This document shows positions 1 to 5,871 of a stretch of 6,343 nucleotides of DNA, piece by piece (the stretch's first letter is position 1; every line of letters starts with the position of its first letter). The DNA comes from Candidatus Collierbacteria bacterium (lineage in GTDB: Bacteria > Patescibacteriota > Microgenomatia > UBA1400 > MFAQ01). The DNA is taken from contig JAHFKQ010000045.1 in NCBI GenBank assembly GCA_023245265.1, positions 1 through 6,343 of the forward strand. The letters are read 5' to 3'. Position numbers and translations under genes: made by a program. A model generated the notes under the pieces. The model searched no databases and was not told the origin of the DNA. It was given only the letters and a program-made list of their open reading frames with translations.

Positions 1-1173
1 TCCTAGAGTTTCTCTTTCATCTATCAGCATCTCGACTTGAGCGTCGTACACTCCACTGCGTACTTCTCGACATCTCATACACTGACAAACGCGACCTTCT
101 TTTTTGAGTTCTTCTTGTAATATCTGCCGCAAGTTGGTCCTCATGGTTCCCGAGCTGACCCACTGCTTACTGATGTCCCGTACAAGACGGTCGATCCGAC
201 ACCATCTAGGTGTCAGTCTCTTTACTGCTTTCAAAACTTTTTTCAAATCCTCATCGCTATAGCTCTGGTACTCTCCCCGTTTCCACATTTCGTGCAGTTC
301 CGTCGTCGGGATCACCATCGCCGGATAAACCTTCAAGTAGTCCGGTTCAAACCTTGGGTCGGTAAACATAATCTTGGCCATCTCAATATCTTTCTCGGGC
401 GTACTACCCGGTAGATTCGGCATAAAGTGATAGCAGATCTTGATCCCGGCATTACGGCACATGCGCGTCGCCTCGGCCACTTCATTGAGGCTATGACCCC
501 GGTTTATTTTTTGTAAAATCACCTCGTCGAAGGCTTGCACTCCCAGCTGAACTTTAGTCACGCCCATCTTTCGCCACAAAATAATTTCCTGCTCCGTTAC
601 CCAGTCCGGTCTGGTTTCCACCGAGATACCCACCACTCGCCTCTCCCCCGTCTCGTTGTATTTTTGGGCTGCGGCTAAGCTCTCGGCTACAAAACCATTA
701 ACACCGTCGTACATGCCCTTAAAAAATTCCAGTTTGTAATCGTCGGGGTAAGCCGAAAAAGTACCACCAATGACAATCAAGTCCACCTTATTAGTAATGT
801 GTCCCGTTTCTTCCATCTGTTTCAGCCTCATCTCTACTTGGAGCCGGCTATCGAAATTCAACTTCTTGGCTCTCTGGGCCGCCGGCTCGTCCGACAGGTA
901 AGACTTGGGCATGCCTTCTTCCAGTGGACAGTACACACAGTTTCCCGGGCAGTAGTGGGGCTTCATCATGACCGCAAAAGGCGCCACCCCGGACTCGGTG
1001 CGCACCCCACGAGTCTTAAATAACTCAATCAGATCCACATCCGTCAAAAAGGGCCAGATTTCCGAGTTTTTAGGCATCCGACCAATGGTCTTGGCCCAGA
1101 TCCGACGATACTCCTCCGAGTTCTCGGGGGTCATCTTTTCCTCGTCCCTTCGTACTAATTCTTCAATCGTCAT
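1..1173 (-). CDS. elp3: Elp3-type tRNA uridine-34 modification radical SAM/acetyltransferase, 3' end cut by window edge
   Basis: The first 391 codons are visible; the reading frame runs off the left edge without a stop. The family uses a radical SAM domain and a C-terminal GNAT acetyltransferase domain with acetyl-CoA to build the 5-carbonylmethyl group on wobble uridine of tRNA. Visible features in order: an RTESGV segment (58-63), a KPHYCPGNCVYCP motif giving CX3CX2C iron-sulfur ligands at C75, C79 and C82, PKSYLSDEP, a VIGGTFSAYP glycine-rich strand, GISVETRPDW, QLGVQ, NRGH, and FMPNLPGS followed by DYLKVYP and VIPTTELHEMW. Near the visible end, C363, C365 and C368 form a CxCxxC that matches the family's metal-binding cluster next to RCREVR. 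The GNAT domain should follow outside the window. The ATG at 1173 is the first usual start codon after an in-frame TGA at 1203-1201, but has no Shine-Dalgarno. Met14 (1134), preceded by GAGGA, is an alternative start. Confidence 0.93.
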   Translation of the reverse strand, partial: MTIEELVRRDEEKMTPENSEEYRRIWAKTIGRMPKNSEIWPFLTDVDLIELFKTRGVRTESGVAPFAVMMKPHYCPGNCVYCPLEEGMPKSYLSDEPAAQRAKKLNFDSRLQVEMRLKQMEETGHITNKVDLIVIGGTFSAYPDDYKLEFFKGMYDGVNGFVAESLAAAQKYNETGERRVVGISVETRPDWVTEQEIILWRKMGVTKVQLGVQAFDEVILQKINRGHSLNEVAEATRMCRNAGIKICYHFMPNLPGSTPEKDIEMAKIMFTDPRFEPDYLKVYPAMVIPTTELHEMWKRGEYQSYSDEDLKKVLKAVKRLTPRWCRIDRLVRDISKQWVSSGTMRTNLRQILQEELKKEGRVCQCMRCREVRSGVYDAQVEMLIDERETLG

Positions 1174-1179
1174 AGCTGT

Positions 1180-1185
1180 ATTGTA
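1180..1185 (-). promoter_or_regulatory. Possible -10 element of elp3 (leaderless arrangement)
   Basis: Reading the minus strand, TACAAT matches the sigma70 -10 consensus at five of six positions and ends exactly six bases before the ATG at 1173. Initiation at the usual distance would begin the mRNA on that ATG. I find no convincing -35 at 16-18 bp, and the hexamer lacks an upstream TG, so it is weak evidence on its own. Confidence 0.35.
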
Positions 1186-1194
1186 CTTGACCTG

Positions 1195-1200
1195 TATAAT
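1195..1200 (+). promoter_or_regulatory. Probable -10 element of pyrH
   Basis: A perfect TATAAT lies 39 bases upstream of the pyrH GTG, which would give a leader of roughly 33 nt containing the Shine-Dalgarno. No recognisable -35 sits at the standard spacing; that stretch is the 5' end of elp3. The two divergent -10 elements lie within about 20 bp, so polymerase binding at one could exclude the other (inference). Confidence 0.5.
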
Positions 1201-1228
1201 TCAGGGGATTCAACTCGCTCATTAACTT

Positions 1229-1235
1229 AGGAGGT
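1229..1235 (+). promoter_or_regulatory. Ribosome binding site deciding the GTG start of pyrH
   Basis: AGGAGGT, a near-complete anti-16S complement, lies four bases before GTG at 1240. It fixes this GTG as the start; the encoded YKRILLKLTGE is the usual N-terminus of bacterial UMP kinases. Confidence 0.85.
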
Positions 1236-1239
1236 ACCC

Positions 1240-1944
1240 GTGTACAAGAGAATCCTTTTGAAACTGACTGGTGAACTTTTTGGTCCGCCCAATAGTCAGG
1301 GCATCGATACAGAGCGAATTCAGAGAGTCGCGCTCTACCTCAAACATTTGAAAAATTCGTTTGATGTTGAGATCGCTATCGTTCTGGGGGGCGGCAATAT
1401 CTACCGAGGTCGCAACGCTACCGATCCCCGCTTTGATCACGCCCAGGCAGATTATGCCGGCATGCTCGCCACGGTTATAAATGCCACTCTACTTCAAGGC
1501 GAACTCGAAGTCCTCGAGGTTGAAACCAGAGTTATGTCTTCTCTGGAGATCAACAAAGCTTGTGAACCCTACATCCGTCGTAAAGCTCTCAGGCATCTTG
1601 ACGATGGTACTCTGGTCATCCTCGCGGGAGGTATTGGTGAGCCCTTCTTTACGACCGATACCACCGCCGCCCTCAGGGCGGCCGGTTTAAACTGCGACAT
1701 TCTCCTTAAAGGCAGTAATGTCGATGGTGTCTTTAGTGCCGACCCTCGCCTTGACCCTAATGCCGTCAAATACCAAGAACTCACCTATCAAGAGGCCTTG
1801 GTTAAGAACCTTTTAGTCATGGACGATACCGCTTTTGCCGTTTGCAAACGCGAAAAAATTCCTATCATCGTCTTTAACATCGGGGATCTCGATAATATCG
1901 GCCGCATCCTAAAAGGCGAAAAAATCGGTACCCTGATCCAATAA
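1240..1944 (+). CDS. pyrH: UMP kinase (uridylate kinase), amino acid kinase family
   Basis: This cytoplasmic enzyme phosphorylates UMP to UDP with ATP, the entry to UTP, CTP and deoxypyrimidine nucleotides. The 234 residues agree with the usual bacterial length of about 235-245. Visible motifs: N-terminal KLTGE (8-12) for phosphate binding; VLGGGNIYRG (48-57); ADYAGMLATVINA (70-82), whose Asp71 is the UMP-contacting aspartate of bacterial enzymes; GGIGEPFFTTDTTAALRA (130-147), the characteristic UMP-binding loop; and KGSNVDGVFSADP (157-169), the nucleotide-binding segment, followed by VMDDTAFAVCK. These identify the bacterial PyrH type rather than the unrelated eukaryotic UMP/CMP kinase. The gene uses a GTG start with a strong Shine-Dalgarno. 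It stands alone: a divergent elp3 precedes it and a terminator follows its TAA, whereas pyrH in many bacteria lies between tsf and frr. No frameshift or missing key motif is seen. Confidence 0.97.
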   Translation: MYKRILLKLTGELFGPPNSQGIDTERIQRVALYLKHLKNSFDVEIAIVLGGGNIYRGRNATDPRFDHAQADYAGMLATVINATLLQGELEVLEVETRVMSSLEINKACEPYIRRKALRHLDDGTLVILAGGIGEPFFTTDTTAALRAAGLNCDILLKGSNVDGVFSADPRLDPNAVKYQELTYQEALVKNLLVMDDTAFAVCKREKIPIIVFNIGDLDNIGRILKGEKIGTLIQ

Positions 1945-1952
1945 CCACCCCA

Positions 1953-1975
1953 CCCCGCCACTCGGCGGGGTTTTT
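1953..1975 (+). terminator. Rho-independent terminator of pyrH
   Basis: CCCCGCC (1953-1959) pairs with GGCGGGG (1964-1970) around a four-base loop, followed by five T. It begins nine bases after the pyrH stop codon and separates pyrH from the next gene. Confidence 0.93.
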
Positions 1976-1977
1976 AA

Positions 1978-1986
1978 TGGTAGAAT
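1978..1986 (+). promoter_or_regulatory. Extended -10 promoter of the 595-residue membrane protein gene
   Basis: TGGTAGAAT reads as the extended -10 pattern TGn followed by TAGAAT (five of six consensus). It lies directly after the T-tract of the pyrH terminator. Initiation near 1993 would give a leader of about 34 nt carrying the AAGGAG Shine-Dalgarno at 2015-2020. The -35 position falls inside the terminator hairpin and has no consensus match, which suits an extended -10 promoter. Confidence 0.5.
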
Positions 1987-2026
1987 ATAGGCTGTTCTTT
2001 CACAACTTAAGGTCAAGGAGTCAAAC

Positions 2027-3814
2027 ATGTTTGGTACGATTCTGATCTCAACTTTCATCTGCATGATTATCTGGTTTGTGCCTCAGCTGCTTTCCCCCAA
2101 TTCGGTCAATGCTTCTCTGCCATGGCTGTTTGTGGGAGTAGTTGGCAATTTCCTGATGATCTCTTTGTTGGTCTATCTAGGCCTCCCGGCTTTAGTCGGA
2201 CCACTGGGCGGCTTTCAATTTCTATGGCTGCCCCTGCTGATCAATTTTGGCGCTTCTATGATCATCTGGGCAGTCAAGAATGACAGCCGTGATGATGACA
2301 TTAATGTTCATGTTATCGGCACCTACGCTTCTGGCATTGCCTTGGTGCTTCTTTTTTTGATCGTGAGCGTAATTGGTATGAGCACAACCTGGGGTAATGG
2401 CAACGCCCAAGCTATGGCCAATTTTCTCCCCATCACGGTCGAAACTGAAGAGATGGCCGTCAGTAACGACGCACCGGCTTCTTATCCTGATACCGATCCG
2501 GCCCACATCGTTATGGTCGAGATCAGTGTCGCCCGTTTTAAGGGCTCCCTGGCCATGGGTCAAGGCGGCCAAAATCTCGGCGCTATTTACCAACCCGGGG
2601 ACTACACTCTCCAGAACATCAACAAACATCTGTACTGGATTGCCCCAATCGTTTACCAAAATGTGTGGTCCAATCTCAGCAACCAAACTAGTCCAGGCAT
2701 GATCGTGGTAGACGCCGAAAATCCTGACACTGATGCTTTTCTCAAGATGGAGCATCCCCTTCGTTACTTCCCCGGGGCTTACTTCGGTCAGTATCTCCAA
2801 CGCTATCTTTACACCCATGGTTACAGTAATTTCAAACTAGTCGATCCGACCTTGGAAGTCGATGACGACTGGCAACCGCACTACACCGTCGACATCAGTA
2901 CCTACCAGCGCGGCCTCTACGGCATCGCTGTTCAAGGTATCTTGGTTATCAACAGCGAAACCGGCGAAATTACTAGTTACACCCTGGCCGACCGACCAAC
3001 ATGGGTCGATCGGGTGCTTCCTATCTCAGCTATCGATCAAAACATCGACGACTACGCCACTTATCACACTTCGACTTGGCCGAGATTTCTAAACTTGAGT
3101 GGCCGAGGAGTTGAAATGCGGGCCGATGATACGACCCCTATTGCCTACAGTACGGTTGAAGGCTCGCCGGTCTATCAGTACATCATTACCAGTGGCAGTA
3201 CCACCGATCATAGTTCGACTGGTGTCGTTCTCGTCGATAGTAATCGTTACGAGGCCAAACGCTATCCCATCCGTGGTATGGCCGTCGGCTCCAAAGTCAC
3301 CGAAGCCTTCTTAAATGCTCCCGAAAACAAAAAGAACAACTACCCTATCACTCCTCCTGTTCTTTATAAAATTTTTGGCCGGCTGACTTGGGTCGCAACC
3401 TACATTACCAGTAGCGACCAACAAGCCCAGTACGCCATGATCGGTTTCCTGGATGCGTACAATGTCAATGCCACCAATGTTGTCATGGCCGCGACTAAAG
3501 AAGAAGCCTTAAACAATTATCAACTCTGGTTGGCCAATCGCCCTAGTAACACCGGGGACCCCAGCCAGGAAGCCCAGGGAATTTCGCTGACCGGCCAAAT
3601 CGCCATTATCGTCTCCGAAGTTCAAAACGGCTACACCACTTATTACTTTACGATTGAAGGAAAGGACACCATCTTCTCCGTCACCCCAACTGACGCTACC
3701 GGCGAAATTCGCTTCACCGTCTCCGGCGACAAAGTCAGCTTTACCTATCTAGATCTGGGTAACGGCAAAGGTGCCATCAAAACCTTTGACAACCTCGGTT
3801 TCCCGCCTCACTAA
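2027..3814 (+). CDS. Membrane-anchored protein with four N-terminal helices and a large soluble domain, function unknown
   Basis: I do not recognise a named family. The 595-residue product has four hydrophobic segments at about 2-22, 32-58, 64-83 and 95-118, then a soluble region of roughly 475 residues with no further clear helix. With an even helix number, both termini would be on the same side; the acidic, Ser/Thr/Tyr-rich tail suggests outside, but DSRDDD between helices 3 and 4 gives little charge guidance. The soluble part has two stretches that alternate strands with GYSNF, DDDWQPHYTVDIS and a VINSETGEITSYTLADRPTWVDRVLP segment (307-332). This resembles PepSY-like or substrate-processing folds only loosely. 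The last 75 residues (SLTGQIAIIVSEV to the end) form a separate beta-rich module containing YYFTIEGKDTIF (539-550). The start ATG has AAGGAG six bases upstream. Own promoter and terminator make it a single-gene unit. No enzymatic motif was found. Confidence 0.85.
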   Translation: MFGTILISTFICMIIWFVPQLLSPNSVNASLPWLFVGVVGNFLMISLLVYLGLPALVGPLGGFQFLWLPLLINFGASMIIWAVKNDSRDDDINVHVIGTYASGIALVLLFLIVSVIGMSTTWGNGNAQAMANFLPITVETEEMAVSNDAPASYPDTDPAHIVMVEISVARFKGSLAMGQGGQNLGAIYQPGDYTLQNINKHLYWIAPIVYQNVWSNLSNQTSPGMIVVDAENPDTDAFLKMEHPLRYFPGAYFGQYLQRYLYTHGYSNFKLVDPTLEVDDDWQPHYTVDISTYQRGLYGIAVQGILVINSETGEITSYTLADRPTWVDRVLPISAIDQNIDDYATYHTSTWPRFLNLSGRGVEMRADDTTPIAYSTVEGSPVYQYIITSGSTTDHSSTGVVLVDSNRYEAKRYPIRGMAVGSKVTEAFLNAPENKKNNYPITPPVLYKIFGRLTWVATYITSSDQQAQYAMIGFLDAYNVNATNVVMAATKEEALNNYQLWLANRPSNTGDPSQEAQGISLTGQIAIIVSEVQNGYTTYYFTIEGKDTIFSVTPTDATGEIRFTVSGDKVSFTYLDLGNGKGAIKTFDNLGFPPH

Positions 3815-3824
3815 AATCTTTCCA

Positions 3825-3851
3825 CCCTCCGCCAGTAGCGGAGGGTTTTTT
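3825..3851 (+). terminator. Rho-independent terminator of the membrane protein gene
   Basis: CCCTCCGC (3825-3832) pairs with GCGGAGGG (3838-3845) around a five-base loop, followed by six T. It lies ten bases after the stop codon at 3812-3814. Confidence 0.94.
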
Positions 3852-3863
3852 GTGCCTAATAAA

Positions 3864-3892
3864 TTGACAATACCCTATAATTAAACTATAAT
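3864..3892 (+). promoter_or_regulatory. Consensus sigma70 promoter of the 350-residue methyltransferase
   Basis: TTGACA (3864-3869) and TATAAT (3887-3892) are both perfect hexamers at the ideal 17-bp spacing. Initiation near 3899 gives a leader of about 35 nt. A second perfect TATAAT at 3876-3881 lies in the spacer, six bases after the -35 hexamer, so it cannot use that -35. Confidence 0.88.
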
Positions 3893-3893
3893 T
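3875..3893 (+). repeat. Direct repeat CTATAATT, 11-bp period, over the -10 region
   Basis: CTATAATT occurs at 3875-3882 and again at 3886-3893, offset by 11 bp, about one helical turn. Each copy contains a TATAAT hexamer. It could be two overlapping promoters, a regulator site, or coincidence in AT-rich DNA. Confidence 0.6.
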
Positions 3894-3933
3894 CCCCATT
3901 CGCTAATCGCGTCACACCTTAAAAAGGAGCAAC

Positions 3934-4986
3934 ATGGACAAAAAACCCAACGAGCATTTGAATGAGTTTGTGGCCTACTATATCTTTTTGTACTTAGCCA
4001 AAGTTGACTTTCAAAGAACCGGTTCGAGACTCAACGATGCCTCCTGGAAATTTTTAAGCAGAACTGACATCGATCCCAACTCCAATCCCTTTATCGATCT
4101 CGATGGCTTTTGCTTGGGAACCGATGCGGCCAGACTGCAAAAGCAGTTAGTCACCGCCGGAGGGGTAAATTTTTCCCTCCGCTCAGTCATCCGGGAAAAC
4201 CCAACACTATTACCTCTCGTGGCCCACGGTCCCCAGGCATGGTTGATCAAAACCTACGATTCCATGTTGCGCAATATTTACGAACTCGACATGGGCATAA
4301 AAAAATATGGCCTGGACCAAGAAGTTTATCGAGATATTGTCGACAATGTCAAAGCCGCTCGTCTGATGTTTGACGAAGCCTCTCGCAAAATCGCCAACAA
4401 GATCTACGAGCTTTACGGCGACCAACCTAACCTAGCCCTGGTCGAAGGCGGAGCCGGCAACGGCGCGGCGATGTTGACCAATCTGGAAAAATTTCCCCGC
4501 TCGTCCTTACCCAAATTTCTGATTACCGATATCGATGAAAAAACCCGCCTTCCGGCCGAAGAACTTTTCCGTAGTAAAGGATTTTCTGCACCTCCACCAT
4601 GGTTGAAAGTCGATTTGGGTGACCCACAGGATCTCCTCAAAATTCAGAATTTGCTGAAACGAGATGAGGTTGTCTTTTCGGTCAACTTTATCATTCACGA
4701 ACACCGCACGATTTTGGATAAATTTTTTCGGGCGATGAGCCAAGGCCTTCCCTCCGCCAAGTTGGCCATCTCCGAATTCTTCCTACCGGAAGACGAAGAT
4801 GCCGCGGGTCATACCTTCCCCTGGTGGTTTGTCTATCTCCACGAAGTCTCCGGCCAATATCTCCGAACCGAACGGGAATTTATCAATGCCGCCCAGAGTT
4901 TCGGTTACACGGTATTCGATCGGCTGGACCATCAGCACTTCAATAACAAACCTCTGGTCTCCACCCTCTTTCTCACCAGAAACTAA
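3934..4986 (+). CDS. SAM-dependent methyltransferase, small-molecule O-methyltransferase-like
   Basis: The 350-residue product has a helical N-terminal part (about 1-160) and a Rossmann-like SAM-binding domain (about 165-350). Motif I is LALVEGGAGNG (167-177), with the glycine-rich loop that holds SAM. FLITDIDE (195-202) supplies the acidic motif II that would bind the ribose. VVFSVNFIIHEHRTILDKF (246-264) and the following MSQGLPSAKLAISEFFLP fit the strand and helix that in acetylserotonin-type O-methyltransferases contain a catalytic His followed by Trp; here the sequence is HEH, so H255 may be the equivalent but the Trp is absent. YLRTEREFINAAQSFGYTVF (309-328) fits the family's C-terminal 'RT..E...L...AG' segment. 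The start has AAGGAG at 3924-3929. Nothing nearby names a substrate: the gene has its own promoter and terminator. Methyltransferase assignment is firm; O-methylation and small-molecule substrate are inference. Confidence 0.82.
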   Translation: MDKKPNEHLNEFVAYYIFLYLAKVDFQRTGSRLNDASWKFLSRTDIDPNSNPFIDLDGFCLGTDAARLQKQLVTAGGVNFSLRSVIRENPTLLPLVAHGPQAWLIKTYDSMLRNIYELDMGIKKYGLDQEVYRDIVDNVKAARLMFDEASRKIANKIYELYGDQPNLALVEGGAGNGAAMLTNLEKFPRSSLPKFLITDIDEKTRLPAEELFRSKGFSAPPPWLKVDLGDPQDLLKIQNLLKRDEVVFSVNFIIHEHRTILDKFFRAMSQGLPSAKLAISEFFLPEDEDAAGHTFPWWFVYLHEVSGQYLRTEREFINAAQSFGYTVFDRLDHQHFNNKPLVSTLFLTRN

Positions 4987-5000
4987 TCGGTCTTTTCGAC

Positions 5001-5036
5001 AAAAAGCCCCCGCATTGCGGGGGCTTATTTTTATTC
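5001..5036. terminator. Bidirectional Rho-independent terminator between convergent genes
   Basis: AAGCCCCCGC (5004-5013) and GCGGGGGCTT (5017-5026) form a perfect ten-base stem around ATT. The plus side continues into a T-rich tract interrupted by A, ending the methyltransferase. On the minus side the A run at 5001-5005 reads as T, ending the 115-residue gene whose stop codon is at 5033-5031. Confidence 0.93.
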
Positions 5037-5378
5037 TTTGCCAGGAAAGACCAATTTACCAGATCTATCGAGTATAAACATCGAGCCTTTGCCTCTAGAA
5101 GCTTCGAATTTCCAGAGAAATATGGATACAGAACTTCCATCTTTCAAAATTAAATTAGGCCAATTCGAGTAAACTTCGGAGTTCGAATATATAAAGTATC
5201 CGTTTTTCTCTGCCCTCAATGGATAACCACGATAGGTTGAGGGAATCTTGACCATGGAGGGCCATTCAAAAAAGATTAACACCAATCCACAGGAAAAAAA
5301 GAGTGACCCCCAAAAAAATATTTCATATGCTGCCAAGACGGCGCCGATAAAAAATATTAATAAACCGAAGTATCTCAT
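5031..5378 (-). CDS. Small two-helix membrane protein, function unknown, AT-rich
   Basis: The 115-residue product starts MRYFGLLIFF and has two adjacent hydrophobic segments (about 3-20 and 22-39), followed by a 75-residue polar domain with many aromatic residues (YRGYPL, GYFIYSN, SNWPNLIL, SIFLWKF) that looks beta-rich. I recognise no family. The ATG at 5378 is chosen because GGAGGT at 5388-5383 lies four bases upstream; a longer reading from a GTG at 5390 would place the Shine-Dalgarno inside the coding region. The gene follows the 123-residue gene by 20 bp on the same strand with no terminator between, so they are probably cotranscribed. G+C over 5041-5340 is 39% by direct count, against about 50% elsewhere, hinting at different origin or relaxed constraint. 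A helical hairpin plus short domain could be an accessory membrane protein; that is speculation. Confidence 0.8.
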   Translation of the reverse strand: MRYFGLLIFFIGAVLAAYEIFFWGSLFFSCGLVLIFFEWPSMVKIPSTYRGYPLRAEKNGYFIYSNSEVYSNWPNLILKDGSSVSIFLWKFEASRGKGSMFILDRSGKLVFPGKE

Positions 5379-5382
5379 CCTT

Positions 5383-5388
5383 ACCTCC
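5383..5388 (-). promoter_or_regulatory. Ribosome binding site deciding the start at 5378
   Basis: GGAGGT on the minus strand lies four bases before ATG at 5378. It favours the shorter 115-residue product over a 119-residue version from the GTG at 5390, which has no equally placed Shine-Dalgarno. Confidence 0.75.
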
Positions 5389-5398
5389 ACCTTTGGAT

Positions 5399-5770
5399 TT
5401 AGTAGCCGACGACCTTGACGGCGTCAAAGTCGTACAGGACTTGCCGGAAATCTTCCAGATTGACTAGGGCTTTGAAATTATCTTTCCCCGGTCTGGTCAG
5501 TTCAATCACCAGTAGTTTTTTACTGCCGGCGACCAGTTCGTTGGGGTAGCAACGCACCCCTTTGCAAAGCACTACTTTTTCGCGGAATTGACGAAATTTA
5601 CGAATTAGTTCTCGACCATCAATCCGGAACTGGAGCTCATCTTCCTCATCGGAAAACTTAATCCACAGGTATTTATCGGACAGGCGGACATAACCCTCGG
5701 GGTCATTGATCAAAAATATCTCCCGCGGTAGATTCACCGTGCCTTCCAAATTACTCTTTTTCTTTGCCAC
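5399..5770 (-). CDS. Small cytoplasmic protein of unknown function, first gene of a two-gene operon
   Basis: The 123-residue product has no signal peptide or membrane segment. It starts with a basic stretch (AKKKS) and alternates charged and hydrophobic residues: REIFLIND, YVRLSDKYLWIKFSDEEDELQFRIDGRELI (27-56), KVVLCKGVRCYP (65-76), KKLLVIELTR (84-93), FRQVLYDFDAVKVVGY (108-123). The pattern suggests a mixed beta and alpha fold. Cys69 and Cys74 are the only cysteines. I recognise no family. The start is GTG at 5770, five bases after GGAGG (5780-5776); an ATG at 5772-5770 overlaps it but is out of frame. A good sigma70 promoter lies upstream, and the small membrane protein gene follows 20 bp after the TAA, so the two products may work together. 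Confidence 0.8.
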   Translation of the reverse strand: MAKKKSNLEGTVNLPREIFLINDPEGYVRLSDKYLWIKFSDEEDELQFRIDGRELIRKFRQFREKVVLCKGVRCYPNELVAGSKKLLVIELTRPGKDNFKALVNLEDFRQVLYDFDAVKVVGY

Positions 5771-5804
5771 ATTGGCCTCCTTTTTTCAATGTTCGATTTG
5801 GGCA

Positions 5805-5833
5805 ATTCTACTCCCCGGACACCCTAATGTCTA
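5805..5833 (-). promoter_or_regulatory. Sigma70 promoter of the two-gene minus-strand operon
   Basis: On the minus strand TAGACA (5833-5828) and TAGAAT (5810-5805) each match consensus at five of six positions with 17-bp spacing. Initiation near 5798 leaves a leader of about 28 nt with GGAGG before the GTG at 5770. Confidence 0.75.
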
Positions 5834-5856
5834 GTTATAGGTTATAAATCTCCGCC

Positions 5857-5865
5857 TGTTAAAAT
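5857..5865 (+). promoter_or_regulatory. Extended -10 promoter, leaderless arrangement, of the Trm9-like gene
   Basis: TGTTAAAAT reads as TGn plus TAAAAT (five of six consensus). It ends six bases before the ATG at 5872, so initiation at the usual distance would start the mRNA on the AUG itself. No -35 match and no Shine-Dalgarno is present, and an in-frame TAA at 5866-5868 rules out a start further upstream. An alternative -10, TATAAA at 5843-5848, would leave a leader of only about 17 nt, still without a Shine-Dalgarno. Confidence 0.55.
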
Positions 5866-5871
5866 TAACCT

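Noticed and set aside
799..1225. Two plus-strand open frames overlapping elp3 (799-1023 and 968-1225)
   Set aside because: They are antisense to conserved Elp3 motifs, including the iron-sulfur cysteines, and have no Shine-Dalgarno or promoter.
1666..1682. GC-rich inverted repeat GCCGCCCTCAGGGCGGC inside pyrH
   Set aside because: It forms a hairpin on paper but has no T-tract and falls in a conserved UMP-binding stretch encoding Thr-Ala-Ala-Leu-Arg-Ala-Ala, so coding sequence explains it.
2222..2818. A 198-codon open frame on the minus strand inside the large membrane protein gene
   Set aside because: It lies wholly antisense to a gene with promoter, Shine-Dalgarno and terminator, and its translation shows no recognisable domain; the open frame follows from the codon usage of the plus strand.
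4158..4181. Inverted repeat CGGAGGG / CCCTCCG near the start of the 350-residue methyltransferase
   Set aside because: The T-run is in the loop rather than after the stem, so it is not a terminator, and it is inside an uninterrupted reading frame; a role in attenuation is not supported.
5379..5390. GTG at 5390 as start of the small membrane protein
   Set aside because: The GGAGGT ribosome binding site lies immediately downstream of that GTG and is correctly spaced for ATG at 5378.
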